A stretch of DNA of 37,687 bases from 66-474 sp040255405 (lineage in GTDB: Bacteria; Pseudomonadota; Gammaproteobacteria; Xanthomonadales; Rhodanobacteraceae): NCBI GenBank assembly GCA_040255405.1, contig JBDZUX010000028.1:1-37687 (forward strand), written 5' to 3'. The notes beneath the pieces are model-generated. The model was not told the DNA's origin. It saw only the letters and a list, made by a program, of their open reading frames with translations, and did not search any database. Below are positions 8,654-16,029 of this stretch, piece after piece (the stretch's first letter is position 1; each line of letters begins with the position of its first letter). Made by a program: the position numbers and the translations under genes.

Positions 8654-8686
8654 GCAAATGCTAATCGTTCGCATTTATAAAAGCAA
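8654..8686 (-). promoter_or_regulatory. Promoter with overlapping Fur-box-like operator for the FTR1 operon
   Basis: Bases 8654-8672 (GCAAATGCTAATCGTTCGC) match the 19-bp Fur consensus at 13 positions by hand alignment, and the core is a near-palindrome AAATGC...GCATTT. On the minus strand TTGCTT (8681-8686) and TAGCAT (8658-8663) are 17 bases apart and form a plausible -35/-10 pair. The operator covers the -10 box, as expected for iron repression. The site is 41 bases upstream of the cupredoxin start. Confidence 0.6.
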
Positions 8687-8798
8687 CGGGCGGGATACCC
8701 CCGGCCGGACAAAGCCGGGACTGCCGCCGGCGTAGTTGCACACGGCGTAGGGCCCGCGTGGAACCGCTATCCTTTCCGTTTTGGCCTGGAGTGCGACG

Positions 8799-9590
8799 AT
8801 GGTCGACGCCATCCTGCTCGAGCGCAGGAACACCACGGCGACCCTGACGCTGAACCGCCCGCAGGTCCACAACGCCTTCGATGACGGCTTGATCGCCGCA
8901 ACCACCGCAGCGCTGGAATCCCTGGCGAACGATGGCGGTATCCGCGCGCTGGTCCTGACCGGTGCGGGCGCGACTTTTTCGGCCGGCGCCGACCTCAACT
9001 GGATGCGCCGGATGGCGCAGGCCGGCGCCGAAGAAAACCGCGACGACGCACTGCGGCTCGCGAAACTGCTGCGCGCGCTGCAGTTCTTTCCTAAGCCCAC
9101 GCTGGCGCGCGTCAACGGGTCGGCCTACGGCGGCGGCGTGGGGCTGGTCGCCTGCTGCGACATCGCGATCGGCATCGAAGGCGCGAAGTTCGCGCTGAGC
9201 GAAGTGAAGCTCGGCCTCGTGCCCGCGACGATCGCGCCCTATGTCGTGCAGGCCATCGGTCCGCGCCACGCGCGACGGCTATTCGTCGGCGCGGAGATTT
9301 TCGACGCCGCCGAAGCGGCGCGCATCGGCTTGCTGCATCGCTGCGTGGACGCCAACCACCTGGACGAAGCGGTCGATCGTCAGTTGCACTTCCTCGCCAA
9401 GGGCGGTCCGCTGGCACAGCACGAAGCCAAACTCCTGGCGCTGCGCACCGCCGGCATGACGGTCGAATCCGCCGCACGCATCGACACCGAAAATGCCGAA
9501 CTGATCGCGCGCCTGCGCGTCTCGCCGGAAGGACAGCAGGGTTTGGCCGCATTCCTCGAAAAACGTCCGCCGTCGTGGCTGAAGGAGTAA
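8799..9590 (+). CDS. liuC: Methylglutaconyl-CoA hydratase / enoyl-CoA hydratase family
   Basis: A 263-residue crotonase. The oxyanion-hole segment FSAGADLNWMRRM and the second conserved segment NGSAYGGGVGLVACCDIAIG are clear. The ADLxWM signature is common in 3-methylglutaconyl-CoA hydratases, which hydrate the MCC product to HMG-CoA in leucine catabolism. The ATG at 8799 has GGAG 7 bases before it; an upstream TTG is less likely. It starts the plus-strand run hydratase, VOC, cupin, MCC alpha. The promoter probably lies in the shared divergent region with the iron operon. A general enoyl-CoA hydratase is the alternative, but the context favours liuC. Confidence 0.86.
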   Translation: MVDAILLERRNTTATLTLNRPQVHNAFDDGLIAATTAALESLANDGGIRALVLTGAGATFSAGADLNWMRRMAQAGAEENRDDALRLAKLLRALQFFPKPTLARVNGSAYGGGVGLVACCDIAIGIEGAKFALSEVKLGLVPATIAPYVVQAIGPRHARRLFVGAEIFDAAEAARIGLLHRCVDANHLDEAVDRQLHFLAKGGPLAQHEAKLLALRTAGMTVESAARIDTENAELIARLRVSPEGQQGLAAFLEKRPPSWLKE

Positions 9591-9594
9591 AGCG

Positions 9595-9984
9595 ATGCTC
9601 GATCACATCGGAATTCCCGTCTCCAATTTCCTCGCGAGCAGGAAGTTTTACGAAGCGGCACTGGAGCCGCTCGGCCTCGGCATCGTGATGGAATTGACCG
9701 CCGAACAGACGGGCGGCAGTTCGCACGCGGGATTCGGCGACAACGGCAAGCCGTATTTCTGGATCGGCGATGGCGAGGGGATGGTGCGTGGCCGCTTCCA
9801 CATCGCGTTCGGGGCAAAAACACGCGCCGACGTGGACGCATTCCACCGCGCTGCGCTCACGATGGGCGGGCGCGACAACGGCAAGCCGGGCCTGCGTCCG
9901 CACTACCACGAGCACTATTACGCGGCGTTCGTGCTGGACCCGGATGGCCACAACATCGAAGCGGTCTGCCACACGCCTGGATGA
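9595..9984 (+). CDS. VOC (glyoxalase/bleomycin-resistance/dioxygenase) family protein
   Basis: 129 residues with one VOC module pair. The N-terminal strand MLDHIGIPVSN holds His4, RFHIAF holds His69 and DPDGHNIEAVCH holds Glu122, which together resemble the metal ligands of the superfamily. The gene starts 4 bases after liuC, with AGGAG inside the liuC end. Members include glyoxalases, epimerases, dioxygenases and resistance proteins, so the reaction is not predictable. Its position suggests a role linked to acyl-CoA or leucine metabolism, but that is inference. Confidence 0.82.
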   Translation: MLDHIGIPVSNFLASRKFYEAALEPLGLGIVMELTAEQTGGSSHAGFGDNGKPYFWIGDGEGMVRGRFHIAFGAKTRADVDAFHRAALTMGGRDNGKPGLRPHYHEHYYAAFVLDPDGHNIEAVCHTPG

Positions 9985-10009
9985 AACCACCGTCGACCGG
10001 GAGAAACAC

Positions 10010-10528
10010 ATGCAACGACCCGTGATCAATCTTGTCGACCTCGAGGTGCAATCCGTCAGCGCGGATCGCGCCCCGCGGGGTACCAATGCCGGCAACTACG
10101 ACATCCGCGACGCCGCAATCGGCAGCCGCATTGGCGCGCGCAAGCTCGGCTACAACCTCACGGTGGTCGCGCCTGGCAAGCGCAACTGTCCGTTCCACAG
10201 CCATCGCGCGGAAGAGGAAATGTTCTTCATCCTCGAAGGCACCGGCGAATTGCGTTACGGCGACCAACGCATTCCGCTGCGCGCGGGCGACTTCATCGCC
10301 TGCCCCACCGGCGGCCCGGAAACCGCGCACCAGATCATCAACACCGGCGATACGGAAATGCGCTACCTCTGCGTCAGCACGATGGCGCCCATCGAAATCT
10401 GCGAGTATCCCGATTCCGGCAAGTTCGGTGTTTTCGAAGATCTGCCGGACGATGAAAACGGACGCCACGCGCGCATCCGCCACCTGGCACGACACGAGGA
10501 CGCGCGCGATTACTGGGAGGGTGAATAA
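10010..10528 (+). CDS. Cupin-domain protein
   Basis: 172 residues with a single cupin barrel. The first motif CPFHSHRAEEEMFFILEG supplies His63, His65 and a Glu at 69-70; the second motif (PTGGPETAHQIINTG) supplies His107. This is a complete metal-binding set. The C-terminal 40 residues are acidic and rich in His/Arg. GGGAGAAACAC precedes the ATG. The stop codon directly abuts the GTG of liuD, so the two are probably translationally coupled. The function is not recognised; conserved single-domain cupins of this type often modify or bind small oxygenated compounds. Confidence 0.8.
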   Translation: MQRPVINLVDLEVQSVSADRAPRGTNAGNYDIRDAAIGSRIGARKLGYNLTVVAPGKRNCPFHSHRAEEEMFFILEGTGELRYGDQRIPLRAGDFIACPTGGPETAHQIINTGDTEMRYLCVSTMAPIEICEYPDSGKFGVFEDLPDDENGRHARIRHLARHEDARDYWEGE

Positions 10529-12520
10529 GTGTTCGAGCGCGTCCTGATCGCCAATCGCGGCGAAATCGCCTGCCGCGTGATCCGCACCTGCCGCCGGCTG
10601 GGCATCCACACGATCGCGGTGTATTCGGAAGCGGACAGGAACGCGCAACACGTCCGACTTGCCGATGAGGCATGGCCGATCGGCGGCCCACGCCCGGACG
10701 AGTCATACCTTCGCGGCGACGCGATCATCGAGGTCGCGAAGAAAACCGGTGCGCAGGCGATCCATCCGGGCTACGGTTTTCTGTCGGAGAACACCGCGTT
10801 CTCGCGCGCCTGCATCGATGCCGGCATCGTGTTCATTGGCCCCGACCCCGCCAGCATCGAAGCGATGGGCTCGAAAGCCGCCGCCAAGCACCTGATGGCG
10901 AAACACGACGTGCCGCTGGTGCCGGGCTACGACGGCGACAACCAGGACAGCGCGTTTCTCGCCAAACAGGCGCACAAGATCGGCTATCCGCTGATCATCA
11001 AACCTTCTGTCGGCGGTGGCGGCAAGGGCATGCAGATCGTGCGCAGCGATGCGGAGTTTCCGGACGCGCTGGCTGCAGCGCAACGCGTCGCCGAGGCGTC
11101 GTTCGGCGATGCCTCGATGCTGCTGGAACGCTACATCGAGCATCCGCGCCATATCGAATTCCAGGTGTTCGGCGACCGGCACGGCAACGTCATCCACATC
11201 GATGAACGCGAGTGTTCCGCGCAGCGTCGTTATCAGAAAGTACTGGAAGAAACGCCCTCGCCTTTCCTCGACGCCGACCGCCGCGCCGCGATGGGCGCTG
11301 CGGCCGTCGCGGCCGCGAAAGCCGTCGACTATGTCGGCGCCGGCACCGTGGAATTCATCGTCGGTCCGAAAGGCGACTTCCATTTCATGGAGATGAACAC
11401 CCGCCTGCAGGTCGAGCATCCGGTCACCGAGATGACGCACGGCATCGACCTGGTGGAATGGCAATTGCGCATCGCCGACGGCCAGCCCTTGCCGTGGACC
11501 CAAGAGCAGGTCCGCTCACGCGGCCACGCGATCGAAGTGCGGCTGTACGCCGAAGACCCCGACCACGGGTTCCTGCCCGGTTCCGGCAAGCTCACCCGCC
11601 TGCAATTGCCGGAAGCGTCCGCACACGTGCGCCTCGACGGCGGCGTCATCGAAGGCGACACGGTGACGATCTTCTACGACCCGATGATCGCGAAACTGAT
11701 CGTGTGGGATGCCGATCGTCCGTCGGCGCTGCAACGCATGCGCGAAGCACTGGCCGCATGCGAGATCACCGGCCCGAAATCGAACGTCGCGTTCCTCGAA
11801 AGGCTGGTACGCCACCCGGCCGTCATCGAACACCGCATCGACACGGGCTATCTCGACCGGCACCTCGACGAATTCGTCGCCGGTGATGCCGAGCCGGATC
11901 CGCGCACCCTGTTCGCCGCCGCGGTGGCAGCGCTGCTGCACGACGAAGGCCATGCCGTGCGCGACGCCGCCGATCCGCACTCGCCATGGAACCGCGCCGA
12001 TGCCTGGCGCGTCGGCCACGCGGGCAAGCGCCTCGTCGCGCTTGCGGCGAACGGCCAGCGTTCCGAAGTCGAAGCCTGGGGCCACGCCGGCGCTTACCGC
12101 CTGCAAGCCGGCGAGGTGCGCTGCACGGTCGAAGGCGCCCGCCGGGATGGCCGCACCTTGAGCGCACGATTCGATGGTGCCGCCACGCGGGTCGAAGTTC
12201 GCGCCGACGCGTCGCGCGTCCTGTTGCACGACGCCAACGGCAGTCGTTGGCGCTTCGAACGCGTGCCCGCCTTCGCCTGGGAAGCGAGTGACGACGCCGC
12301 GGGCAACCAGGTCACGGCGCCGATGCCGGGGCGGATCGTACTGGTCAGGGCCGAGCCCGGCGCGGCCGTGGAAGCCGGGCAGGAATTGCTGGTGCTGGAA
12401 GCCATGAAGATGGAGCTGTCGCTGAAGGCACCGCGTGCGGGCACCATCGAAGACGTCGGCGCCGCCGCCGGCGACTTCGTCGAAGCCGACGCCGTGTTGA
12501 TCAGGTTCAAGGACGAATGA
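10529..12520 (+). CDS. liuD: Methylcrotonyl-CoA carboxylase, biotin carboxylase/BCCP (alpha) subunit
   Basis: 663 residues with a GTG start directly after the cupin stop and GGGAGG upstream. The biotin-carboxylase domain (about 1-445) shows the ATP-grasp glycine loop VGGGGKGMQIV, EMNTRLQVEHPVTEM and the C-terminal biotin-carboxylase lobe. A linker or BT-type region follows. The C-terminal biotinyl domain has VLEAMKMELSL, with Lys627 as the biotin site. Carboxybiotin made here is used by the carboxyltransferase at 4283. Size and domain order fit MCC or related acyl-CoA carboxylase alpha subunits; leucine specificity is inferred from liuB, liuC and HMG-CoA lyase nearby. Confidence 0.92.
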   Translation: MFERVLIANRGEIACRVIRTCRRLGIHTIAVYSEADRNAQHVRLADEAWPIGGPRPDESYLRGDAIIEVAKKTGAQAIHPGYGFLSENTAFSRACIDAGIVFIGPDPASIEAMGSKAAAKHLMAKHDVPLVPGYDGDNQDSAFLAKQAHKIGYPLIIKPSVGGGGKGMQIVRSDAEFPDALAAAQRVAEASFGDASMLLERYIEHPRHIEFQVFGDRHGNVIHIDERECSAQRRYQKVLEETPSPFLDADRRAAMGAAAVAAAKAVDYVGAGTVEFIVGPKGDFHFMEMNTRLQVEHPVTEMTHGIDLVEWQLRIADGQPLPWTQEQVRSRGHAIEVRLYAEDPDHGFLPGSGKLTRLQLPEASAHVRLDGGVIEGDTVTIFYDPMIAKLIVWDADRPSALQRMREALAACEITGPKSNVAFLERLVRHPAVIEHRIDTGYLDRHLDEFVAGDAEPDPRTLFAAAVAALLHDEGHAVRDAADPHSPWNRADAWRVGHAGKRLVALAANGQRSEVEAWGHAGAYRLQAGEVRCTVEGARRDGRTLSARFDGAATRVEVRADASRVLLHDANGSRWRFERVPAFAWEASDDAAGNQVTAPMPGRIVLVRAEPGAAVEAGQELLVLEAMKMELSLKAPRAGTIEDVGAAAGDFVEADAVLIRFKDE

Positions 12521-12613
12521 CCCGAGCCGCGCCGGTCCCGTGCGCCTTGCAATCAGCACGCTTTGGCATCATTTCGCTTTGTATCGCGTCAATCATCCGG
12601 AACCGGACAGCGC

Positions 12614-13510
12614 ATGTTTCCCAATCACGTTCGCATCGTGGAAGTCGGCGCCCGTGACGGCCTTCAGAACGAGAAGACCGTCATCCCGACGCCGGTCAAG
12701 ATCGACTTGATCGACCGGCTGTCCGCGTGCGGACTGGAAACGATCGAGGCCACCAGTTTCGTCAGCCCGAAATGGGTGCCGCAACTCGCCGATGCCGAAG
12801 CGGTGTATGCCGGCATCACCCGCAAGCCGGGCGTCGACTACCCTGCGCTGGTGCCGAACATGCAAGGCTATGACCGCGCGCGCGCGGCAGGCGTCACCAG
12901 CATCGCGGTGTTCACCGCGGCCAGCGAAGCGTTCAACCAGAAGAACATCAACGCGTCGATCGACGAATCGATCGAGCGCTTCCGCCCGGTGATGGAGCGC
13001 GCGCGCGCCGAGGGCGTGCGCGTGCGCGGCTATGTGTCCACGGTGCTCGGCTGCCCGTACCAGGGCGAAGTGCCCGTCAGCGATGTGGTGCGCGTCTCGA
13101 AGCGCCTGTACGAGCTCGGCTGCGACGAGATTTCGCTGGGCGATACCATCGGGGTGGGTACGCCGGTGAAGGCGCGCGCGATGCTGCACGCGGTCTCGCA
13201 CGAGGTGCCGATGAAGGCGCTGGCCGTGCACTTCCACGACACCTACGACCAGGCGCTGGCGAACATCCTGGTGTGCCTCGAAGAAGGCGTGCGCGTGGTG
13301 GACAGTTCCGTATCCGGCACTGGCGGCTGTCCGTACGCGAAAGGCGCCACCGGCAACGTCGCCAGCGAGGACGTCGCCTACATGCTGCAGGGCATGGGTA
13401 TCGAAACCGGCGTCGATCTCGACAAGCTGGTGGCAACAGGCTGGTGGCTGGCCAGGCAGCTCGGCAAGCCGACTTCCAGCCGGGTCACGCGTGCAAGGAT
13501 GGGCGAATGA
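12614..13510 (+). CDS. mvaB: Hydroxymethylglutaryl-CoA lyase
   Basis: 298 residues, the usual bacterial length. It cleaves HMG-CoA to acetoacetate and acetyl-CoA, the last step of leucine breakdown. The N-terminal VEVGARDGLQNE provides the metal and substrate Asp/Arg. HFHDTYDQALAN supplies the metal histidines, and the loop GTGGCPYAKGATGNVA carries catalytic Cys239. The ATG at 12614 is preceded by GGACAG; the upstream in-frame extension lacks family similarity. It is 93 bases after liuD, so it could share the transcript or have its own promoter. A REP-like palindrome starts 19 bases after the stop. Confidence 0.94.
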   Translation: MFPNHVRIVEVGARDGLQNEKTVIPTPVKIDLIDRLSACGLETIEATSFVSPKWVPQLADAEAVYAGITRKPGVDYPALVPNMQGYDRARAAGVTSIAVFTAASEAFNQKNINASIDESIERFRPVMERARAEGVRVRGYVSTVLGCPYQGEVPVSDVVRVSKRLYELGCDEISLGDTIGVGTPVKARAMLHAVSHEVPMKALAVHFHDTYDQALANILVCLEEGVRVVDSSVSGTGGCPYAKGATGNVASEDVAYMLQGMGIETGVDLDKLVATGWWLARQLGKPTSSRVTRARMGE

Positions 13511-13529
13511 AGGTCGCGTACAAAAACCA

Positions 13530-13602
13530 GGGTCAGAGTGCACTTTTGACAGAAGCTGCCCCCATGGCAAATGGTCTTTGCGAAAAAAGTGCACTCTGAC
13601 CC
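13530..13602. repeat. REP-like inverted repeat with 18-bp perfect arms
   Basis: GGGTCAGAGTGCACTTTT (13530-13547) is repeated as its exact reverse complement at 13585-13602, with 37 bases between. The 73-base unit looks like the REP/MITE palindromes mobilised by RAYT (Y1-type) transposases in many proteobacteria. It sits between HMG-CoA lyase and the acetyltransferase gene and encodes nothing. In RNA it would form a very stable hairpin that could protect or end the upstream transcript. Confidence 0.75.
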
Positions 13603-13715
13603 CCTTCTGTGCCACCTTTTCCGCGCACCTTGCCCGCCTCACTCCGCCCTTTCCCTCCAACGCGGTGAAACCGCTTCGAAGGGAGAGGGAGACAACGCGT
13701 CCACGAAGGCTCCCG

Positions 13716-14204
13716 ATGTCCACTCCATTCACGATACGCCCCATTGCACCGCGCGACGACGCCGCTGTCGCCGCGATCATCCGCAGCGTCATGCCCGAAT
13801 TCGGCGCGGGCGGCGACGGCTTTGCGATCCACGATGCGGAAGTCGGGGCGATGCATGCCGCGTACACTCGGCCACGCTGCGCCTATTTCGTGCTCGAAAT
13901 CGATGGCAAGGTCGTCGGTGGCGGCGGCGTGGCCCCGCTGGAACACGGCGAGCCCGACGTGTGTGAATTGCGCAAGATGTATTTCCTGCCCGCGTCCCGC
14001 GGTCGCGGCGCGGGACAGGCGATGATCACGCGCTGTCTCGACGCCGCGCGCGAATTCGGCTTCAAGCGCTGCTACCTCGAGACCCTGACCGGCATGGACG
14101 CGGCGCAGGCGCTCTATCGCAAGCAAGGTTTCACGTCGCTGTGCGCACCGATGGGCCACACCGGCCACCACGGCTGCGACCGCTGGTTCATTCGGACGTT
14201 GTAG
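13716..14204 (+). CDS. GNAT-family N-acetyltransferase
   Basis: 162 residues from the ATG at 13716. The GNAT fold is shown by an N-terminal RPIAPRDDAAVAAI segment, the strand KVVGGGGVAPL, and the acetyl-CoA pyrophosphate loop ASRGRGAGQAMI (about 93-104), followed by YRKQGF near the end. The reading frame is open back to 13491 through the repeat, but no conserved sequence lies there, so the shorter start is used. The substrate is unknown. The His-rich C-terminus (GHTGHHGCDRWF) is seen in some small-molecule acetyltransferases. It stands alone between the REP element and the SDR gene. Confidence 0.85.
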   Translation: MSTPFTIRPIAPRDDAAVAAIIRSVMPEFGAGGDGFAIHDAEVGAMHAAYTRPRCAYFVLEIDGKVVGGGGVAPLEHGEPDVCELRKMYFLPASRGRGAGQAMITRCLDAAREFGFKRCYLETLTGMDAAQALYRKQGFTSLCAPMGHTGHHGCDRWFIRTL

Positions 14205-14299
14205 GAAAGCGCCGGCGCGCGACCGGTTTTCGCGGGAATGGTCGCCGGCATGGCCGGCTCCTCCCGTAGAATGCGGGGTTTCGATTCACGGAGAACCCC

Positions 14300-15067
14300 A
14301 TGCAACTCGCCCAAGTCAGGGCCGTCGTCACCGGCGGCGCATCCGGGCTCGGCCACGCCGTCGCGCAACACATCGTCGCGCACGGCGGCAAGGTCGCGCT
14401 GTTCGACGTCAACGAGGAAAAAGGCCAGGCCGCCTCGAAAGAGCTGGGCAACGCCGCGCAATTCCTCAGGACCGACGTCACCAGCGAAGAAAACGTGGTT
14501 GCCAACACCGCCGCTGCACGCGATTTCATGGGCGGACTCAACATGGTGATGAACTGCGCCGGCATTTTGGGCGCAGGCCGAGTGCTGGGCAGGGAAGGTC
14601 CGATGCCGCTCAAGAATTTCGCCGGCACCGTGATGGTGAACCTGGTCGGCAGCTTCAATGTCGCCAAGGCCGGCGCCGCGTTGATGCAGGCCAACGACCC
14701 GGGCGAAGACGGCGAACGCGGCGTGATCGTCAACACCGCGTCGGTTGCCGCCTACGAGGGGCAGATCGGCCAGGCCGCGTACTCGGCGTCCAAGGGCGGC
14801 GTGGTCGGCATGACCCTGCCGATGGCGCGCGAATTGTCGCGCTTCGGCATCCGCGTGATGACCATCGCACCGGGCATCTTCTGGACGCCGATGGTGGACG
14901 GCATGTCGCCGCAGGTGCAGGAATCCCTGTCGGCTTCGATCCCCTATCCCTCACGGCTCGGCAAGCCGGCGGAATTCGCGGAAACCGTGGCGTTCATCCT
15001 CGGCAACCGCTACCTCAACGGCAGCGTGATCCGGCTGGATGGCGCGGTGCGGCTGCAACCGAAATAG
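14300..15067 (+). CDS. SDR-family 3-hydroxyacyl-CoA dehydrogenase-like oxidoreductase
   Basis: 255 residues, the classical SDR length. The nucleotide loop TGGASGLG (11-18), a strand-4 NCAG (85-88) and catalytic Ser148, Tyr161 and Lys165 (YSASK) are all present. Asp36 after the second strand favours NAD. The sequence resembles the HSD17B10/type-2 3-hydroxyacyl-CoA dehydrogenases used in isoleucine and fatty-acid breakdown (PMVDGM, IRLDGAVRLQPK at the end). A TAGAAT hexamer (14267-14272) and GGAG lie upstream, so it may have its own promoter. The acyl-CoA substrate fits the surrounding branched-chain catabolic genes, but this is inference. Confidence 0.87.
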   Translation: MQLAQVRAVVTGGASGLGHAVAQHIVAHGGKVALFDVNEEKGQAASKELGNAAQFLRTDVTSEENVVANTAAARDFMGGLNMVMNCAGILGAGRVLGREGPMPLKNFAGTVMVNLVGSFNVAKAGAALMQANDPGEDGERGVIVNTASVAAYEGQIGQAAYSASKGGVVGMTLPMARELSRFGIRVMTIAPGIFWTPMVDGMSPQVQESLSASIPYPSRLGKPAEFAETVAFILGNRYLNGSVIRLDGAVRLQPK

Positions 15068-15170
15068 CCGGGATCGGGGCCGGTAGCGGGGCGCATTGCC
15101 GAACGGCTCTCGCCTCCCGGCCCCGATCAAGATCACACGTTCACCCCACCCCCATCCCCCGTCCCCGCTC

Positions 15171-15734
15171 ATGAAAGCTTCCGACGTCAAGAAAGGCAAC
15201 GTGGTCGAACACGAAGGCACCGTGTACCAGGTGCGCGACCTCGAACGCAGCTCTCCGACCGCACGCGGCGGCAACGTGACTTTCCGATTCACGTTGTACT
15301 CGATTCCCGGCGGTCGCAAGTTCGACCTCAGCCTGCGCGCCGACGACGACCTCAAGGAAATGGAACTGACCCGCCGCGCAGTGAATTATTCCTACAAGGA
15401 TGGCGACGCATTCGTATTCCTCGATGCCGAGGATTACACGCCCTACATGCTCGACCCGGACGTGATCGGCGACAGCGCGGGCTACATCGTCGAAGGCGTG
15501 GAAGGCTATTACGTGCAATTGATCGACGACGCGCCGGTCGCGCTGCAGGTTCCCACCAGCGTCACCATGACGATCATCGACACCGCACCGGAACTGAAGG
15601 GTGCGTCGGCCACCAAGCGCACCAAGCCCGCCAAGCTCGACACCGGCATCGAGATCCAGGTGCCGGAATACATCACCACCGGCGAAAAGGTGTGGGTGAA
15701 CACGCTGACCGGGGAATTCGCGGGTCGAGCGTGA
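15171..15734 (+). CDS. efpL: Elongation factor P-like protein EfpL (YeiP)
   Basis: 187 residues with the three-domain EF-P layout. The tip loop reads ERSSPTARGG, with Arg32 where EF-P has its modified Lys. This, together with EDYTPYMLD and VPEYITTGEKVWVNT, marks the YeiP/EfpL branch. The protein binds the ribosome and eases peptide-bond formation at polyproline and other difficult motifs, without needing beta-lysylation. The ATG at 15171 is chosen because it begins the conserved KASDVKKGNVV. It is 103 bases after the SDR gene and likely a separate or weakly linked unit. Confidence 0.93.
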   Translation: MKASDVKKGNVVEHEGTVYQVRDLERSSPTARGGNVTFRFTLYSIPGGRKFDLSLRADDDLKEMELTRRAVNYSYKDGDAFVFLDAEDYTPYMLDPDVIGDSAGYIVEGVEGYYVQLIDDAPVALQVPTSVTMTIIDTAPELKGASATKRTKPAKLDTGIEIQVPEYITTGEKVWVNTLTGEFAGRA

Positions 15735-16029
15735 GGCGCACGCGACAGTCCGGGGCTGTTGCGCCGAATGCGGGGATGAGGCAACGGATGCCGAACGGAC
15801 TGCGTGCCATGGACGGCTGCTTGCCTCTGCCACTGACGGATTTGCGGAATCCCGAAACATGCCTTCCGGCGCTTGTGGCGGAATAAAAGCGCAAGTATGG
15901 TACGGGGCGCTTGTGCCACCGCACAGGCTCGCGCCGCTTCGAGGGGAAGCGTCAGCGGATATCTCCGGGGCGCAGGGTGTGCCCGCCCACGGTTCCCCTG
16001 CCGCGGATCTGATGTGACTGGGAGTGCAA
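15735..16029. other. Gene-free stretch of 295 bases
   Basis: No convincing ORF. A short inverted repeat AAGCGC...GCGCTT (about 15888-15911) encloses TATGGT. The region presumably holds the promoter of the permease gene that begins at 16030. Confidence 0.4.
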
